DNA from: an uncultured Pseudomonadota bacterium
Lineage (GTDB): Bacteria; Pseudomonadota; Gammaproteobacteria; Ga0077536
Direction: 5' to 3'
Assembly: GCA_903825645.1 (NCBI GenBank)
Contig: CAIKBL010000017.1
Span: 91,782 to 155,781 of the forward strand
Length of the DNA stretch: 64,000 nt
Positions 8,433 to 16,612 of the stretch are shown here, in pieces. Both the position numbers and the translations under genes were made by a program. The first letter of the stretch is position 1; every line of letters starts with the position of its first letter. The notes beneath the pieces are model-generated. The model did no database searches and was not told the origin of the DNA. It was given only the letters and a program-made list of their open reading frames with translations.

Positions 8433-9451
8433 ACAACTGGGGCCAACGCGTGTCGTGACCGATAACCGCCGGGGGACACGCCATACCAGCGCTTGAATAC
8501 CTTGCCAAAATTGGCGGGATTCTGGAAACCTAATGCTGCGGCAACCTCTTTGATCTGAGCACCTTCATTCGCGAGTAGCTCGACGGCCCGGGTGCGCAGA
8601 AAATAATCGGTAATCGACTGATAGCTAGTCCCTAGCTGCCGAAGGCGCCGAATGAGGGTGCGGGGCGCGACGTGCAGGTGTCCGGCCACTTCATCAAGCG
8701 TGGGTAACGTCCGGTCGCGTTCAAAACGTTCACACAAGAAATTCCGGACTTGGCCGAGGGCAGTCCGCTCACGCGAAGCGGCGATCCCTATACATTGTGC
8801 GAGTGCGTGGGACCACATCGATTCGTGATAATCGAGATTGCGCAACGCGCGCCAGCTCGCCGGAATCACTAGTGCATGGCGCGGTGCGCCGAACACCACC
8901 GGCGACTTGAAATACAGCGCATAACGGCCGGCATGTGGCGTCGGCGGGTAGTCGAGTTCGATGCGTGCGGCGCGGAAATCAACCGCGTACACCATATGCA
9001 GATACTGCTCGAGGATAATGAACGGCGTCTCAACGAGGAGAGGCGTCGCGTCGCCCAGCGGAATCAATGGCCAGATCTCCGCAAATGACAAGGCCCCCTC
9101 CGTGCGTCCCTGCATGTGCAGATAAGGGACACGACGGGGGAAATAACGGAGAAAAGTATCAAGCCCTTCCCCCAGCGTAGGCGCGCTCATCAGGGCGATG
9201 CTGACGGGTCCATGAAAGTGGTCGGCAAGCGTGGTCGCCCACGCGAGATACCAGTCGGGCGCCTCCGCCGCCGCCAACGTGTTCTTAATGTATTGCAACG
9301 CTTGGCGAACCGTGATGCGCCGCTCAGCGTCATTCAAATCATTCGGGGTAAGGCCCGTGCCGGCCAGTAGGCGCGCCACTGGAAACAGGCGCGCCAGATG
9401 CCGCCCGTAAGTGGCGGGCATCAACAGATCTTCAATCGCCTTTATATCCAT
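8429..9451 (-). CDS. AraC-family transcriptional regulator
   Basis: A 340-residue regulator of the OruR/ArgR-like AraC subgroup. It has a long ligand-sensing N-terminal domain (arabinose-binding-type region in PFAM terms) and a C-terminal double helix-turn-helix. The first HTH is LDEVAGHLHVAPRTLIRRL and the second is IKEVAAALGFQNPANFGKVF, followed by FKRWYGVSPGGYR. Such regulators usually activate catabolic genes when the substrate is present. The likely targets are the divergent GST, epoxide hydrolase and monooxygenase genes at 9674-12746, reached across a 222-base gap. This is inferred from position; I found no binding repeat by eye. Confidence 0.93.
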   Translation of the reverse strand: MDIKAIEDLLMPATYGRHLARLFPVARLLAGTGLTPNDLNDAERRITVRQALQYIKNTLAAAEAPDWYLAWATTLADHFHGPVSIALMSAPTLGEGLDTFLRYFPRRVPYLHMQGRTEGALSFAEIWPLIPLGDATPLLVETPFIILEQYLHMVYAVDFRAARIELDYPPTPHAGRYALYFKSPVVFGAPRHALVIPASWRALRNLDYHESMWSHALAQCIGIAASRERTALGQVRNFLCERFERDRTLPTLDEVAGHLHVAPRTLIRRLRQLGTSYQSITDYFLRTRAVELLANEGAQIKEVAAALGFQNPANFGKVFKRWYGVSPGGYRSRHALAPVV

Positions 9452-9673
9452 TCAAGTCATCCTGGGCGGTCGGCGGCGTGTCATCAAAATAACAGAGATT
9501 GACATTGACGTCCCTTCCCGGTCCCCCAACACGCGCGCTATTGTCTGAGTTAATGGTGAGACAGGACAGCGGACTCTACGAGCCGGGGGCGTTCTGCCGC
9601 AGTGGCCAGGTCGACGCCCCAACTGACAATCGAATCTGCGACCGCGACCACTACCATTTCAGGGAGTCCTCGC

Positions 9674-10621
9674 ATGCCCCAAACAGGTGATCTCATCCTG
9701 CACCATTACGACGAGGCGCCTTTCGCCGAGAAGGTGCGTCTAGTATTTGGGATCAAGGATCTCGCGTGGCATTCGGTCATTCAACCCGCGGCGCTGCCCA
9801 AGCCAGATCTGATTCCCCTGACGGGCGGCTACCGTCGCACCCCAGTCCTTCAGATCGGTGCGGATATTTTCTGCGATACGCAGCTCATCATCGCAGAGAT
9901 TGAGCGTCTCTATCCGCTACCCAGTGTGTTTCCCGACGGCAATCCAGGCCTTGCCCTTGCGCTCGGAAGCTGGGCACACGGGCCGTACGTCGTCACCTCG
10001 GTCGCCTTGTACATGGGGGCCGCTGATCCCTTTGCGGGGGATATAAACCTGCCGTCACATTTTTTTGAAGATCGCAAAAAAATGTGGATGACGCAGTTCG
10101 ACACCGAACAGCTGAAAGCGAAACTGCCGGGCTATCGCACCCGTCTGCGAGCGCACACCGACTTTCTCAATCAACAGTTGGCGGATGGCCGCGCATTCCT
10201 GACCGGTGACCGGCCAGGATTGGTTGACCTGCACGCACTATGGAACCCCTGGTTCCTGCGGCGCTTCGCGCCCGCGGACGCGCGCTGGGCCTACGACCCC
10301 TATCCTCAAATTGCGGCATGGGAAGCACGTCTGGACCGCATCGGTCATGGCACTCGACAGGAAATGGCACCCGCTCAAGCGCTGGATATCGCACGGCAGT
10401 CCATCCCCTTGCCTGCTTGCGGTGTGAGCCCCGACGATCCTCTTGCCATCGACGCGGGAACACCGGTGGTCGTCACGCCCAGTGACTATGCGCAAGTCCC
10501 GGTGACGGGCACATTGGTCGGCACAACCGTTCAGTCTGTGTCCATTAGGCGGGAGGATCCGCGGGTCGGCGAAGTGGTCGTTCATTTTCCCAAAATTGGC
10601 TACGAAATCGTCCGTAGCTGA
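9674..10621 (+). CDS. Glutathione S-transferase family protein with C-terminal extension
   Basis: The ATG at 9674 gives 315 residues. The thioredoxin-fold N-terminus has LILHHYDEAPFAEKVRL and the cis-Pro loop RRTPVLQIGAD, as in GSTs, followed by an all-helical domain with LVDLHALWNPW. After about residue 225 there is an extra, probably beta-rich segment of roughly 85 residues beyond a normal GST. The paralogue at 55675 has the same architecture and the same key strings (LTGGYRR, VLQIGAD). It is first in the gene string that continues with the epoxide hydrolase-like and monooxygenase genes, so conjugation of an electrophile is a reasonable guess. Confidence 0.87.
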   Translation: MPQTGDLILHHYDEAPFAEKVRLVFGIKDLAWHSVIQPAALPKPDLIPLTGGYRRTPVLQIGADIFCDTQLIIAEIERLYPLPSVFPDGNPGLALALGSWAHGPYVVTSVALYMGAADPFAGDINLPSHFFEDRKKMWMTQFDTEQLKAKLPGYRTRLRAHTDFLNQQLADGRAFLTGDRPGLVDLHALWNPWFLRRFAPADARWAYDPYPQIAAWEARLDRIGHGTRQEMAPAQALDIARQSIPLPACGVSPDDPLAIDAGTPVVVTPSDYAQVPVTGTLVGTTVQSVSIRREDPRVGEVVVHFPKIGYEIVRS

Positions 10622-10677
10622 AAATATCTGTACCGCTAGCGAAGTAAAACTAGAGACGAAATCCTCAGGGAGTCCGC

Positions 10678-11091
10678 ATGACCGAAGCAGAAATCACCGA
10701 ACGAAACGTCAGAAAAGTCCGCCTTTTCATCGACGCTTGGGCAGCTATTGATCCCGACGTCGCCATGGCGTGTCTGTCCGATGACATCATCTACATCAAC
10801 CAGCCGTTGGCGCCAGTCGTCGGTCAGCGGGATGTACGTAAAATTGTGGAAGGGATCATGAAGCTTTCACGCAAAGTGCACTGGGAATTACGTAACTGCT
10901 TCGGGCGGGGCAACACCGTCGTGACTGAGCGGCTGGATTGCTGGGATTTCGACGGCCATGGTTGGGGTCTCAAGTTACCCTGCATTGGCATGTTCGACGT
11001 TGATGCGGCAGGGAAGATTTGTGGGTGGCGTGATTATTTCGACAACCGCATGTGGTTCGAGAATGGCGGACCTACCCTTCACCTAGATTGA
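10678..11091 (+). CDS. Limonene-1,2-epoxide hydrolase-like protein (NTF2/SnoaL fold)
   Basis: A 137-residue NTF2-fold protein carrying the whole limonene-epoxide-hydrolase active set. Tyr39 and Asn41 (YINQPL) would position water, Arg85 and Asp87 lie in TERLD, and Asp119 is in GWRDYFD. The spacing from Asp87 to Asp119 closely matches the Rhodococcus enzyme. LEH-type enzymes add water to an epoxide in a single concerted step, giving a diol. It precedes an LLM monooxygenase and a second copy of the same fold. True epoxide activity is inferred, because SnoaL-like relatives also include isomerases and cyclases. Confidence 0.82.
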   Translation: MTEAEITERNVRKVRLFIDAWAAIDPDVAMACLSDDIIYINQPLAPVVGQRDVRKIVEGIMKLSRKVHWELRNCFGRGNTVVTERLDCWDFDGHGWGLKLPCIGMFDVDAAGKICGWRDYFDNRMWFENGGPTLHLD

Positions 11092-11166
11092 ATACGCCGC
11101 GTATCGTGCACGTCACGAAGGCGCGTCAATACGCTGATACCGACAAAAACACGGGAGACCGCGCAC

Positions 11167-12291
11167 ATGCACGTAGGACATACCGCAATATTTCAGAACC
11201 CAAACCAAGCGGTCACCGATTACCAGATCTATCGGGAAGACATGGCCCTTGCCAAAGAAGCCGCTGATCTGGGTTTCCAGTCCGTCTGGGGTATAGAACA
11301 CCATTTCACGGATTATATTATGAATCCGAACGTCACCCAATTCTTGTCCTATATGGCAGGCTATCACCCGACGGTCAAGGTGGGATCGATGGTCGTCGTG
11401 ATGCCTTGGTATCCGGCGATACGGATCGCGGAGAACATGGCCATGCTTGACGCCATGTCGGACGGACGGGCGATTTTTGGCATGGGCCGGGGCCTTGCAC
11501 GTGTCGAGTACGAAGGTCTGCAGATCGATCAAAATGAATCAACTGACCGCTTCATTGAAACGGCTCGGGCGGTATTGGCCGGTCTTGAACAAGGCTACGT
11601 GGAAAGCGACGGGAAGTTCATCAAGCAACCCCGCGTACGCATTCGACCCGAACCTTTCAAGACCTTCCATGGCCGTTGTTACGCGGCTGCCGTATCACCT
11701 TCTTCCGCACCCATTCTCGCCCAGCTCGGCATCGGCATGCTGATTATTCCGCAGAAACCGTTTGCCGATCACCTCAAGGATGTGGAAATTCACGCGGCGC
11801 TCTATGGCAAGGTACACGGTAGCGCCCCACCCAAACCGATTATTACTTCTTACGTATTCTGCGATCGTGATGCCGGACGTGCGGAAGAGATGGCCCGAAA
11901 ATATATTGGTGGGTACTGGCGGGAGGTCGTTCGTCACTACGAATTACTCGGCGAACATTTCAAGGACATCAAGAACTACGAGCACTACCAGCAACAAGCC
12001 GCGGCCTATGACGAAAATGGCGTCGTGGATCTATTCCTTTCTATGCAGGTTTATGGAACGCCCGAACAATGTTACGAAAAAGTCTTCGCCATGCATGCGA
12101 TGTTTGATATCTGCGGAAATGTGTCCGCTTTCAAATTCGCCGGCATGCCCTTCGTCGATGCCCAAGCAAGTCAGAGACTCTACGCCAAGGAAGTCATGCC
12201 GGAATTACGTAAGTTAGGCACCTCGGCGCCGTTCGACGATGGGGCGATAGTGCCGCCGGCCTTCATGACCCATAAGGCCCACGCGGCCTGA
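11167..12291 (+). CDS. LLM-class flavin-dependent monooxygenase (luciferase-like)
   Basis: A 374-residue luciferase-like TIM-barrel protein. Typical features are the early GFQSVWGIEHHF segment, the AENMAMLDAMSDGRAIFGMGRG stretch that helps bind flavin phosphate, and the C-terminal GTPEQCYEKV. Such enzymes use FMNH2 from a separate reductase to insert oxygen into, or cleave, organic substrates. No flavin reductase is encoded next door, so reduced flavin must come from elsewhere. It is flanked on both sides by LEH-like genes with 35-75 base gaps, which makes an epoxide-forming or epoxide-handling role attractive but unproved. Confidence 0.9.
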   Translation: MHVGHTAIFQNPNQAVTDYQIYREDMALAKEAADLGFQSVWGIEHHFTDYIMNPNVTQFLSYMAGYHPTVKVGSMVVVMPWYPAIRIAENMAMLDAMSDGRAIFGMGRGLARVEYEGLQIDQNESTDRFIETARAVLAGLEQGYVESDGKFIKQPRVRIRPEPFKTFHGRCYAAAVSPSSAPILAQLGIGMLIIPQKPFADHLKDVEIHAALYGKVHGSAPPKPIITSYVFCDRDAGRAEEMARKYIGGYWREVVRHYELLGEHFKDIKNYEHYQQQAAAYDENGVVDLFLSMQVYGTPEQCYEKVFAMHAMFDICGNVSAFKFAGMPFVDAQASQRLYAKEVMPELRKLGTSAPFDDGAIVPPAFMTHKAHAA

Positions 12292-12326
12292 GGGGCGCGC
12301 GACTTGACTAACTCCGGAGATTTTTT

Positions 12327-12746
12327 ATGAGCAACTCGATGAATGCTAGAATTATGCGCAACGAGGCGGTGGTGCGCGCGTTCCTCAAAGGCTGGGATGA
12401 TCGCGACGTCGATGCCTGCATGGCGCAGGTCACCGATGACATGTGTTATCTCAACCAGCCATTGGAAGCGATCCGAGGAAAAGAGAATGTGCGAAAAATG
12501 ATTGCCTCGATCTTCGCGCCAGCGAAACATGTTGAATTCAAACTCGTCCATGTTTTCGGACATGAAAACAAGGTCATCACGGAACGTCTTGATCAATGGG
12601 ACTGGAATGGCAATGGGACATGGGAACTACAGTTGCCGGTCTGCGGCATGTTCGAACTCACGGAGGACGGAAAAATCCATGAATGGCGTGAGTACTATGA
12701 CAATCAGCACTGGAGCGGCAACGGCGGACCAAGTCTTGTTCTTTAA
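12327..12746 (+). CDS. Limonene-1,2-epoxide hydrolase-like protein, second copy
   Basis: A 139-residue paralogue of the gene at 10678, on the other side of the monooxygenase. It keeps Tyr41/Asn43 (YLNQPL) and Arg87/Asp89 (TERLD). The catalytic acid is Glu122 (EWREYYD) where the first copy and the Rhodococcus enzyme have Asp. The pair look diverged rather than recently duplicated, since few long identical stretches remain. It may act on a different epoxide, may form a heteromer with the first copy, or may have drifted to another NTF2-fold function. It is the last intact gene before a decayed region. Confidence 0.78.
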   Translation: MSNSMNARIMRNEAVVRAFLKGWDDRDVDACMAQVTDDMCYLNQPLEAIRGKENVRKMIASIFAPAKHVEFKLVHVFGHENKVITERLDQWDWNGNGTWELQLPVCGMFELTEDGKIHEWREYYDNQHWSGNGGPSLVL

Positions 12747-12985
12747 AATTGCACGCCTAGTCCGCAGGCGCCGGTTTGCGCCGCTCGTCTGACTCACACC
12801 GGCATCGGTCAGGTGCTCCAGAAGACGGCGAAGGTAGGATGGGCCCGTAGGGTTCGCGCGACACGGCGGCACCCTAGGCTCGGGCCACCGTATCACCCGA
12901 TCTGCTCGGGCAGGGTTCAACTCTCGTCGCTCCTGTACCCGGACCTCACACGCGTCACGATGCGACCCATCGCGCGAGCGTCGGG

Positions 12986-13382
12986 CTACCCGTAATCATG
13001 ATAATCGTAGACTCGACCGTCGCGGACGCTCCAGATACATGCCAACTCCAGGCCAACGTCTCTCCTCGGGTGGCAAACCCCGGGATGTCGACGATCGGGA
13101 TAGCTTCCCAGGTCAACTCCATCACAACATGGACATTGGCAACGAACTGGCGGCGCACTGAATGAAACTGCCGGTCGGACACTACGAGGGCAAACTCACG
13201 CATGATTGCTAGTATCGCTTCCGCGCCTTGCAGGACCACGCCGCGGTTGTGATGTTCAACGTGCAGGTCGCCATGCATCAGGTGGCGGAGCGTTTCAAAA
13301 TCCTTGGCGTTGTAAGCCTCAATCCAATTATTCGCGACAGTAATCTAGCCGTTCGTAAAGAAATTTCCTCAGCAAGGGCCAT
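12986..13382 (-). pseudogene. NTF2/SnoaL-like pseudogene, frameshifted
   Basis: The minus strand encodes an NTF2-fold protein in pieces. The middle (WIEAYNAKDFETLRHLMHGD onward) runs in one frame from 13344, which a TAG precedes. Near 13040 the frame breaks, and the expected ending WSVRDGRVYDYHDYG followed by a stop continues in another frame to 12986. A plausible start (ATG at 13382, MALAEEISLR) lies in a third frame. At least two frameshifts are therefore needed, and no single intact ORF exists. It is a different NTF2 protein from the LEH-like pair, with no TERLD or WRDYFD motif. A sequencing error could explain one break but hardly both. Confidence 0.75.
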
Positions 13383-13561
13383 GTGGGTAGGTAGGACATA
13401 ACCCTCGGACCCTCGTCGCCAATCGCGGTGACTGTCCTGAGCTTGTTTCTGAAAGTTGAGGATGAAACGGCGCACGCAGGGGTATCAGCGGATTCAAGCC
13501 AAGCCGTTAGCCGAGGAGGCATAGCGCGCCGATGTAACCGAATTCAGCGCACAGGCGCGGA

Positions 13562-13966
13562 TTAAGAACATCGCACGGTCCCGTCAGCACGGTACTGCGT
13601 AATTTCGTCGTCACTGTAACCTGCTTCCTTCAACAACTCGCGCGTATGTTCGCCGAGCCGGGGAGGTACCCGCCCCAGCGCGGTGCGCGCACCATTGAAG
13701 CGAAGCGGCTGCGCCACCCCGCGAAGCGTGCCGCGGGTGGCACTGGTATAATCATGCACCATCCCTGACTCGTGCGTATGCGGGTGGGCCGACAACTCGC
13801 CCAGATTATGCGCCGGTGAGCACGGGATCCCGCTGTCCGCCAGCGCAGCTATCCAAGCGGCACGGGTACGGTTACGCATGATCGCGCTGACTATTGAGAC
13901 GGTCTCCTTGCGATGCCACACTCGATCGGCATTGGTCAAGAATTCAGGTCGAGAGGCGAGTCCCGT
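13562..13966 (-). pseudogene. CaiB/BaiF-type CoA transferase, C-terminal remnant
   Basis: About 130 codons match the C-terminal end of class III (formyl-CoA/carnitine) CoA transferases: SRPEFLTNADRVWHRKE, then IPCSPAHNLGEL, then a typical ending with RLGEHTRELLKEAGY. Full enzymes have about 400 residues, so the N-terminal two-thirds, including the catalytic Asp, is missing. The reading frame opens right after a TAA at 13967-13969, and the preceding DNA is a D-aminoacylase remnant. The join looks like an internal deletion that fused two dead genes. No translation start of its own is evident apart from a TTG at 13939. Confidence 0.75.
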
Positions 13967-14267
13967 TTAGCCGGGTGCGCCGGTGCAAACCCCACGCCGC
14001 AATTGCCCATCACCGCCGTCGTCACCCGATGCCAGCAAGGATGGCGTGAGGCACGCGTCCCAAGTCGCCTGTCCATCGTAGTGGGTATGGATGTCCACCC
14101 AACCTAGCGTTAAAAAAAAGCCCATCGGCTTTAATTTCGCGGTGACCCCTCCCAAGTTTGCCACCAACCGCGGTGATCCGATCCCCGTCCAGTGCGACGT
14201 CTCCCGAACGCGCGGCCGCGCCAGTACCATCGATAATCAACGCATCGCGGATGACGAGATCATGCAT
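13936..14267 (-). pseudogene. N-acyl-D-amino-acid deacylase, N-terminal remnant in three frames
   Basis: From the ATG at 14267 the first frame reads MHDLVIRDALIIDGTG and continues about 50 codons. The metal-binding GWVDIHTHYDGQATWD follows in a second frame. MGNCGVGFAPAHPAKRDS follows in a third and ends at a TGA at 13936-13938. These three pieces are the consecutive N-terminal motifs of the D-aminoacylase family, so the gene has two frameshifts and has lost about three quarters of its length. It overlaps the start of the CoA-transferase remnant. The intact relative is at 5690-7435. Confidence 0.82.
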
Positions 14268-14311
14268 GGGAAATACTTTGGGTGGAAAACACAAACACTA
14301 ACGGGCTGTTG

Positions 14312-14346
14312 CGAGCCTGTCTGCGCCCGTTCGGGCGCACAGACAC
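14312..14346 (-). terminator. Hairpin terminator after the C45 acyltransferase gene
   Basis: A twelve-pair stem (14318-14329 with 14332-14345, with a 2-base bulge) lies 20 bases beyond the stop at 14365. On the minus strand it is followed by a T-rich stretch, consistent with factor-independent termination. Confidence 0.55.
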
Positions 14347-14364
14347 GGACATCCGCGATGCGCG

Positions 14365-15417
14365 TCAGACCCGATAGGCTGTAAAAGGCTGGTCGGACTC
14401 GGGTCCTTTGCGGGCGTGTAACATTCCCGCAGGCAAGTCCATGATGATGGTCGCACAACTGCCGACCGGCTCCCCCCCGAGGAGCGGCTCCGGTCGGTAG
14501 TGAACTCGAATCGACGCGGGCGAACCGTCCTCAAAATCGAGGATCCGACGCAGGGCGCTCACTCCGCCCGTCGCGGTGGCTGCGCCCACCTCGTCCGCCA
14601 ACCGACAGGCCGCCGCGAGTCGTTCGCGTGAGGTCGGTACCACGAATCCTTCCGGGTCACGAGACGAGGCAATGCAGTGATTCGTATGTGCGTAAATACC
14701 GCCGATGGCCTCGGCTTCGGCGACAATACTACCGGCAAACTCGATGCTGATTGCTTCCCCGTTTGCGTCCGCAATCAGGTAGTGACTCGACTTTCCAAGT
14801 CCGGCGCGCGCCAGCGTACTTCTAGCCTCGGCCAAGCTAGAGCACTCCAGTAGCGCGCGCCCCAACACATGAATCGGGACGCCTTCGGGGCCATGGAGGG
14901 CCACCATAAAATTCAGGCACACACCGAGACCGGCGCTGTTCAAGCCAATCTTAGCCAGTTGCCCCGGTTCGGCGAAGGTGAGGATCCGAAGTCCAGAGGG
15001 GTAGGTATAGCGGGTCAAGGTGGCGAGATCTGCGAGCGCGGCGAGCCAATCCCAGGTCTGACCGAGCACGCGGCTTGCCGGCAGATACAACGCCGTACAC
15101 TCACCTACGCGCGCATTGAGGATTTCGCTGCGCGCATTGAGTGCGTACGCTTCCCATCGTGCAATCCCCGCCGCGTCCGCAAGCGCATCTATCTCGGTGC
15201 CATAATCCGCATGAAAATCCGAGATGCGTTCGCGCACCTGCCCCGCCATCACACGGATCTCGGTAGCGGACAGCTTGCTCGTCGCAAAGACGGTCTGCCC
15301 GTAATAACGCCAAGCAGCCCTGATCCGTTGGCGATACAGGCTGCCTACCATAGCGCCCCGCATCTTGGGGTCGCCCTTCACGTCGATCAATGGCAAAGGG
15401 TTTTCAACAGCAGTCAC
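14365..15417 (-). CDS. C45-family autoproteolytic acyltransferase/hydrolase (AAT-like)
   Basis: About 350 residues resembling acyl-CoA:6-aminopenicillanate acyltransferase and its bacterial peptidase C45 relatives. These Ntn-hydrolases cleave themselves before a Cys that becomes the N-terminal nucleophile. The expected site is Cys107 in GECTALYLP, after the helical pro-region, followed by QTWDW and later by INSAGL-like text (GLNSAGLGVCLNF). The start chosen is the GTG at 15417, five bases after AGGAG; a TTG at 15421-15423 is the alternative. Likely chemistry is amide hydrolysis or acyl transfer. It fits the amidohydrolase-rich setting, but the substrate is unknown. It is divergent from the phosphatase gene at 15571. 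Confidence 0.82.
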   Translation of the reverse strand: MTAVENPLPLIDVKGDPKMRGAMVGSLYRQRIRAAWRYYGQTVFATSKLSATEIRVMAGQVRERISDFHADYGTEIDALADAAGIARWEAYALNARSEILNARVGECTALYLPASRVLGQTWDWLAALADLATLTRYTYPSGLRILTFAEPGQLAKIGLNSAGLGVCLNFMVALHGPEGVPIHVLGRALLECSSLAEARSTLARAGLGKSSHYLIADANGEAISIEFAGSIVAEAEAIGGIYAHTNHCIASSRDPEGFVVPTSRERLAAACRLADEVGAATATGGVSALRRILDFEDGSPASIRVHYRPEPLLGGEPVGSCATIIMDLPAGMLHARKGPESDQPFTAYRV

Positions 15418-15570
15418 ACGCAATCTCCTGTCCCGAGAGCGGCGAGGACAACGCCGTGAGACAATAGTCTACCCGACTGTGACCCCGGCAATCGGTCGTA
15501 ATAAGCCTTACCGGGAAAATTGTCGCGAAAACCGGTGGTCAGTGTCGTGGCGACACAGGATAATCAGCGG

Positions 15571-16593
15571 ATGGACGACATACTCGCAATAGAAATTATC
15601 CGCACCGCGCAGGCATCCCATCGCATTGCGTGGACGCCTGCGCTGACCGATGCGCCCCTGACCGTGTTCGGTGGCCAGACCCCTGACACCATCGATTACG
15701 CGACGCCGCTCGCGCGCGGGGTGCGCCACCCGATTGAAATTCCGGGACTTGCGGTACCCAGCTTTTTTGCCCTTCAGGCCCCCGATCGACCTATCTGGAT
15801 TGCGGGAGCCCGGCAACTTGCCCTCGATGGGGCGGTCAACCTTCGTGACGTCGGCGGCTATGCGACGGACACCGGAAGACGCGTGCGCTGGGGCACCTTG
15901 TATCGTTCGGGACACCTTTCCCAACTCGCCGCAACCGCGCGCGAGGAAGTCGCCGCCTTGGATATTCGGACTGTCTGCGATTTTCGGCTGGCCGACGAAC
16001 GCGCAACCGAGAACGCGACACTGCCCAATAACCCACGCCTCGAGACCCTTGCGATTCCGCCCGGGCGTAATGACCAACACTTCTTCCATCGATTGTTCGA
16101 AAGCACTGACGATCCGACGCGCGTGGTCGAAGAGATGCATCACCTATTGCGCGCCTTCGTCATCGATCTGGCGCCGCACTACCGGAAAATGTTCGAGGTG
16201 CTACTGGAGACACGCGGCCCCGGCGCCGTCCTGCTGAACTGTTCTGCCGGGAAAGAGCGAACTGGGGTGGGCGTCGCCCTGCTCCTGCTAGCCCTTGGGG
16301 TACCCCGCGCGACCGTCAAGCATGATTTTTTGCTTTCCGGACGGTACTTCCCCGCGGAGAGCGAGATGCCAAGAGTCCTGCAAAAATATGCGGTGCCGGG
16401 CAAAGATCCCGCGGTGATGCGCCAGTTAGTTGCCCCTCTGCTGCGTATGCAGGATTCCTATCCGGACACGGTACTGGAGGCAATAGATACTATTGTTAAA
16501 ATCGACGGCGGCGGCCTACCCGGGTTCTTCCAGAGTCACTATGGTCTCGGCACGGCCGAACTGGCTCAACTCCGAGACACCTTTACGACCTGA
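15571..16593 (+). CDS. Tyrosine/dual-specificity phosphatase family protein (Y-phosphatase3-like)
   Basis: The ATG at 15571 gives 340 residues; an in-frame TTG at 15520 is possible but has poorer context. The P-loop CSAGKERTG is the CX5R signature, with Cys nucleophile and Arg. Upstream, LDGAVNLRDVGGY and LYRSGHLS are the standard N-terminal motifs of the bacterial Tyr-phosphatase family related to LptpB and secreted virulence phosphatases. An extra N-terminal domain of about 90 residues precedes them. No signal peptide is seen. It is followed after 19 bases by a phosphohistidine-domain gene, so a role in removing phosphate from a partner or metabolite is possible. Confidence 0.88.
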   Translation: MDDILAIEIIRTAQASHRIAWTPALTDAPLTVFGGQTPDTIDYATPLARGVRHPIEIPGLAVPSFFALQAPDRPIWIAGARQLALDGAVNLRDVGGYATDTGRRVRWGTLYRSGHLSQLAATAREEVAALDIRTVCDFRLADERATENATLPNNPRLETLAIPPGRNDQHFFHRLFESTDDPTRVVEEMHHLLRAFVIDLAPHYRKMFEVLLETRGPGAVLLNCSAGKERTGVGVALLLLALGVPRATVKHDFLLSGRYFPAESEMPRVLQKYAVPGKDPAVMRQLVAPLLRMQDSYPDTVLEAIDTIVKIDGGGLPGFFQSHYGLGTAELAQLRDTFTT

Positions 16594-16612
16594 ATCTGGG
16601 GAGAAAACCCGT

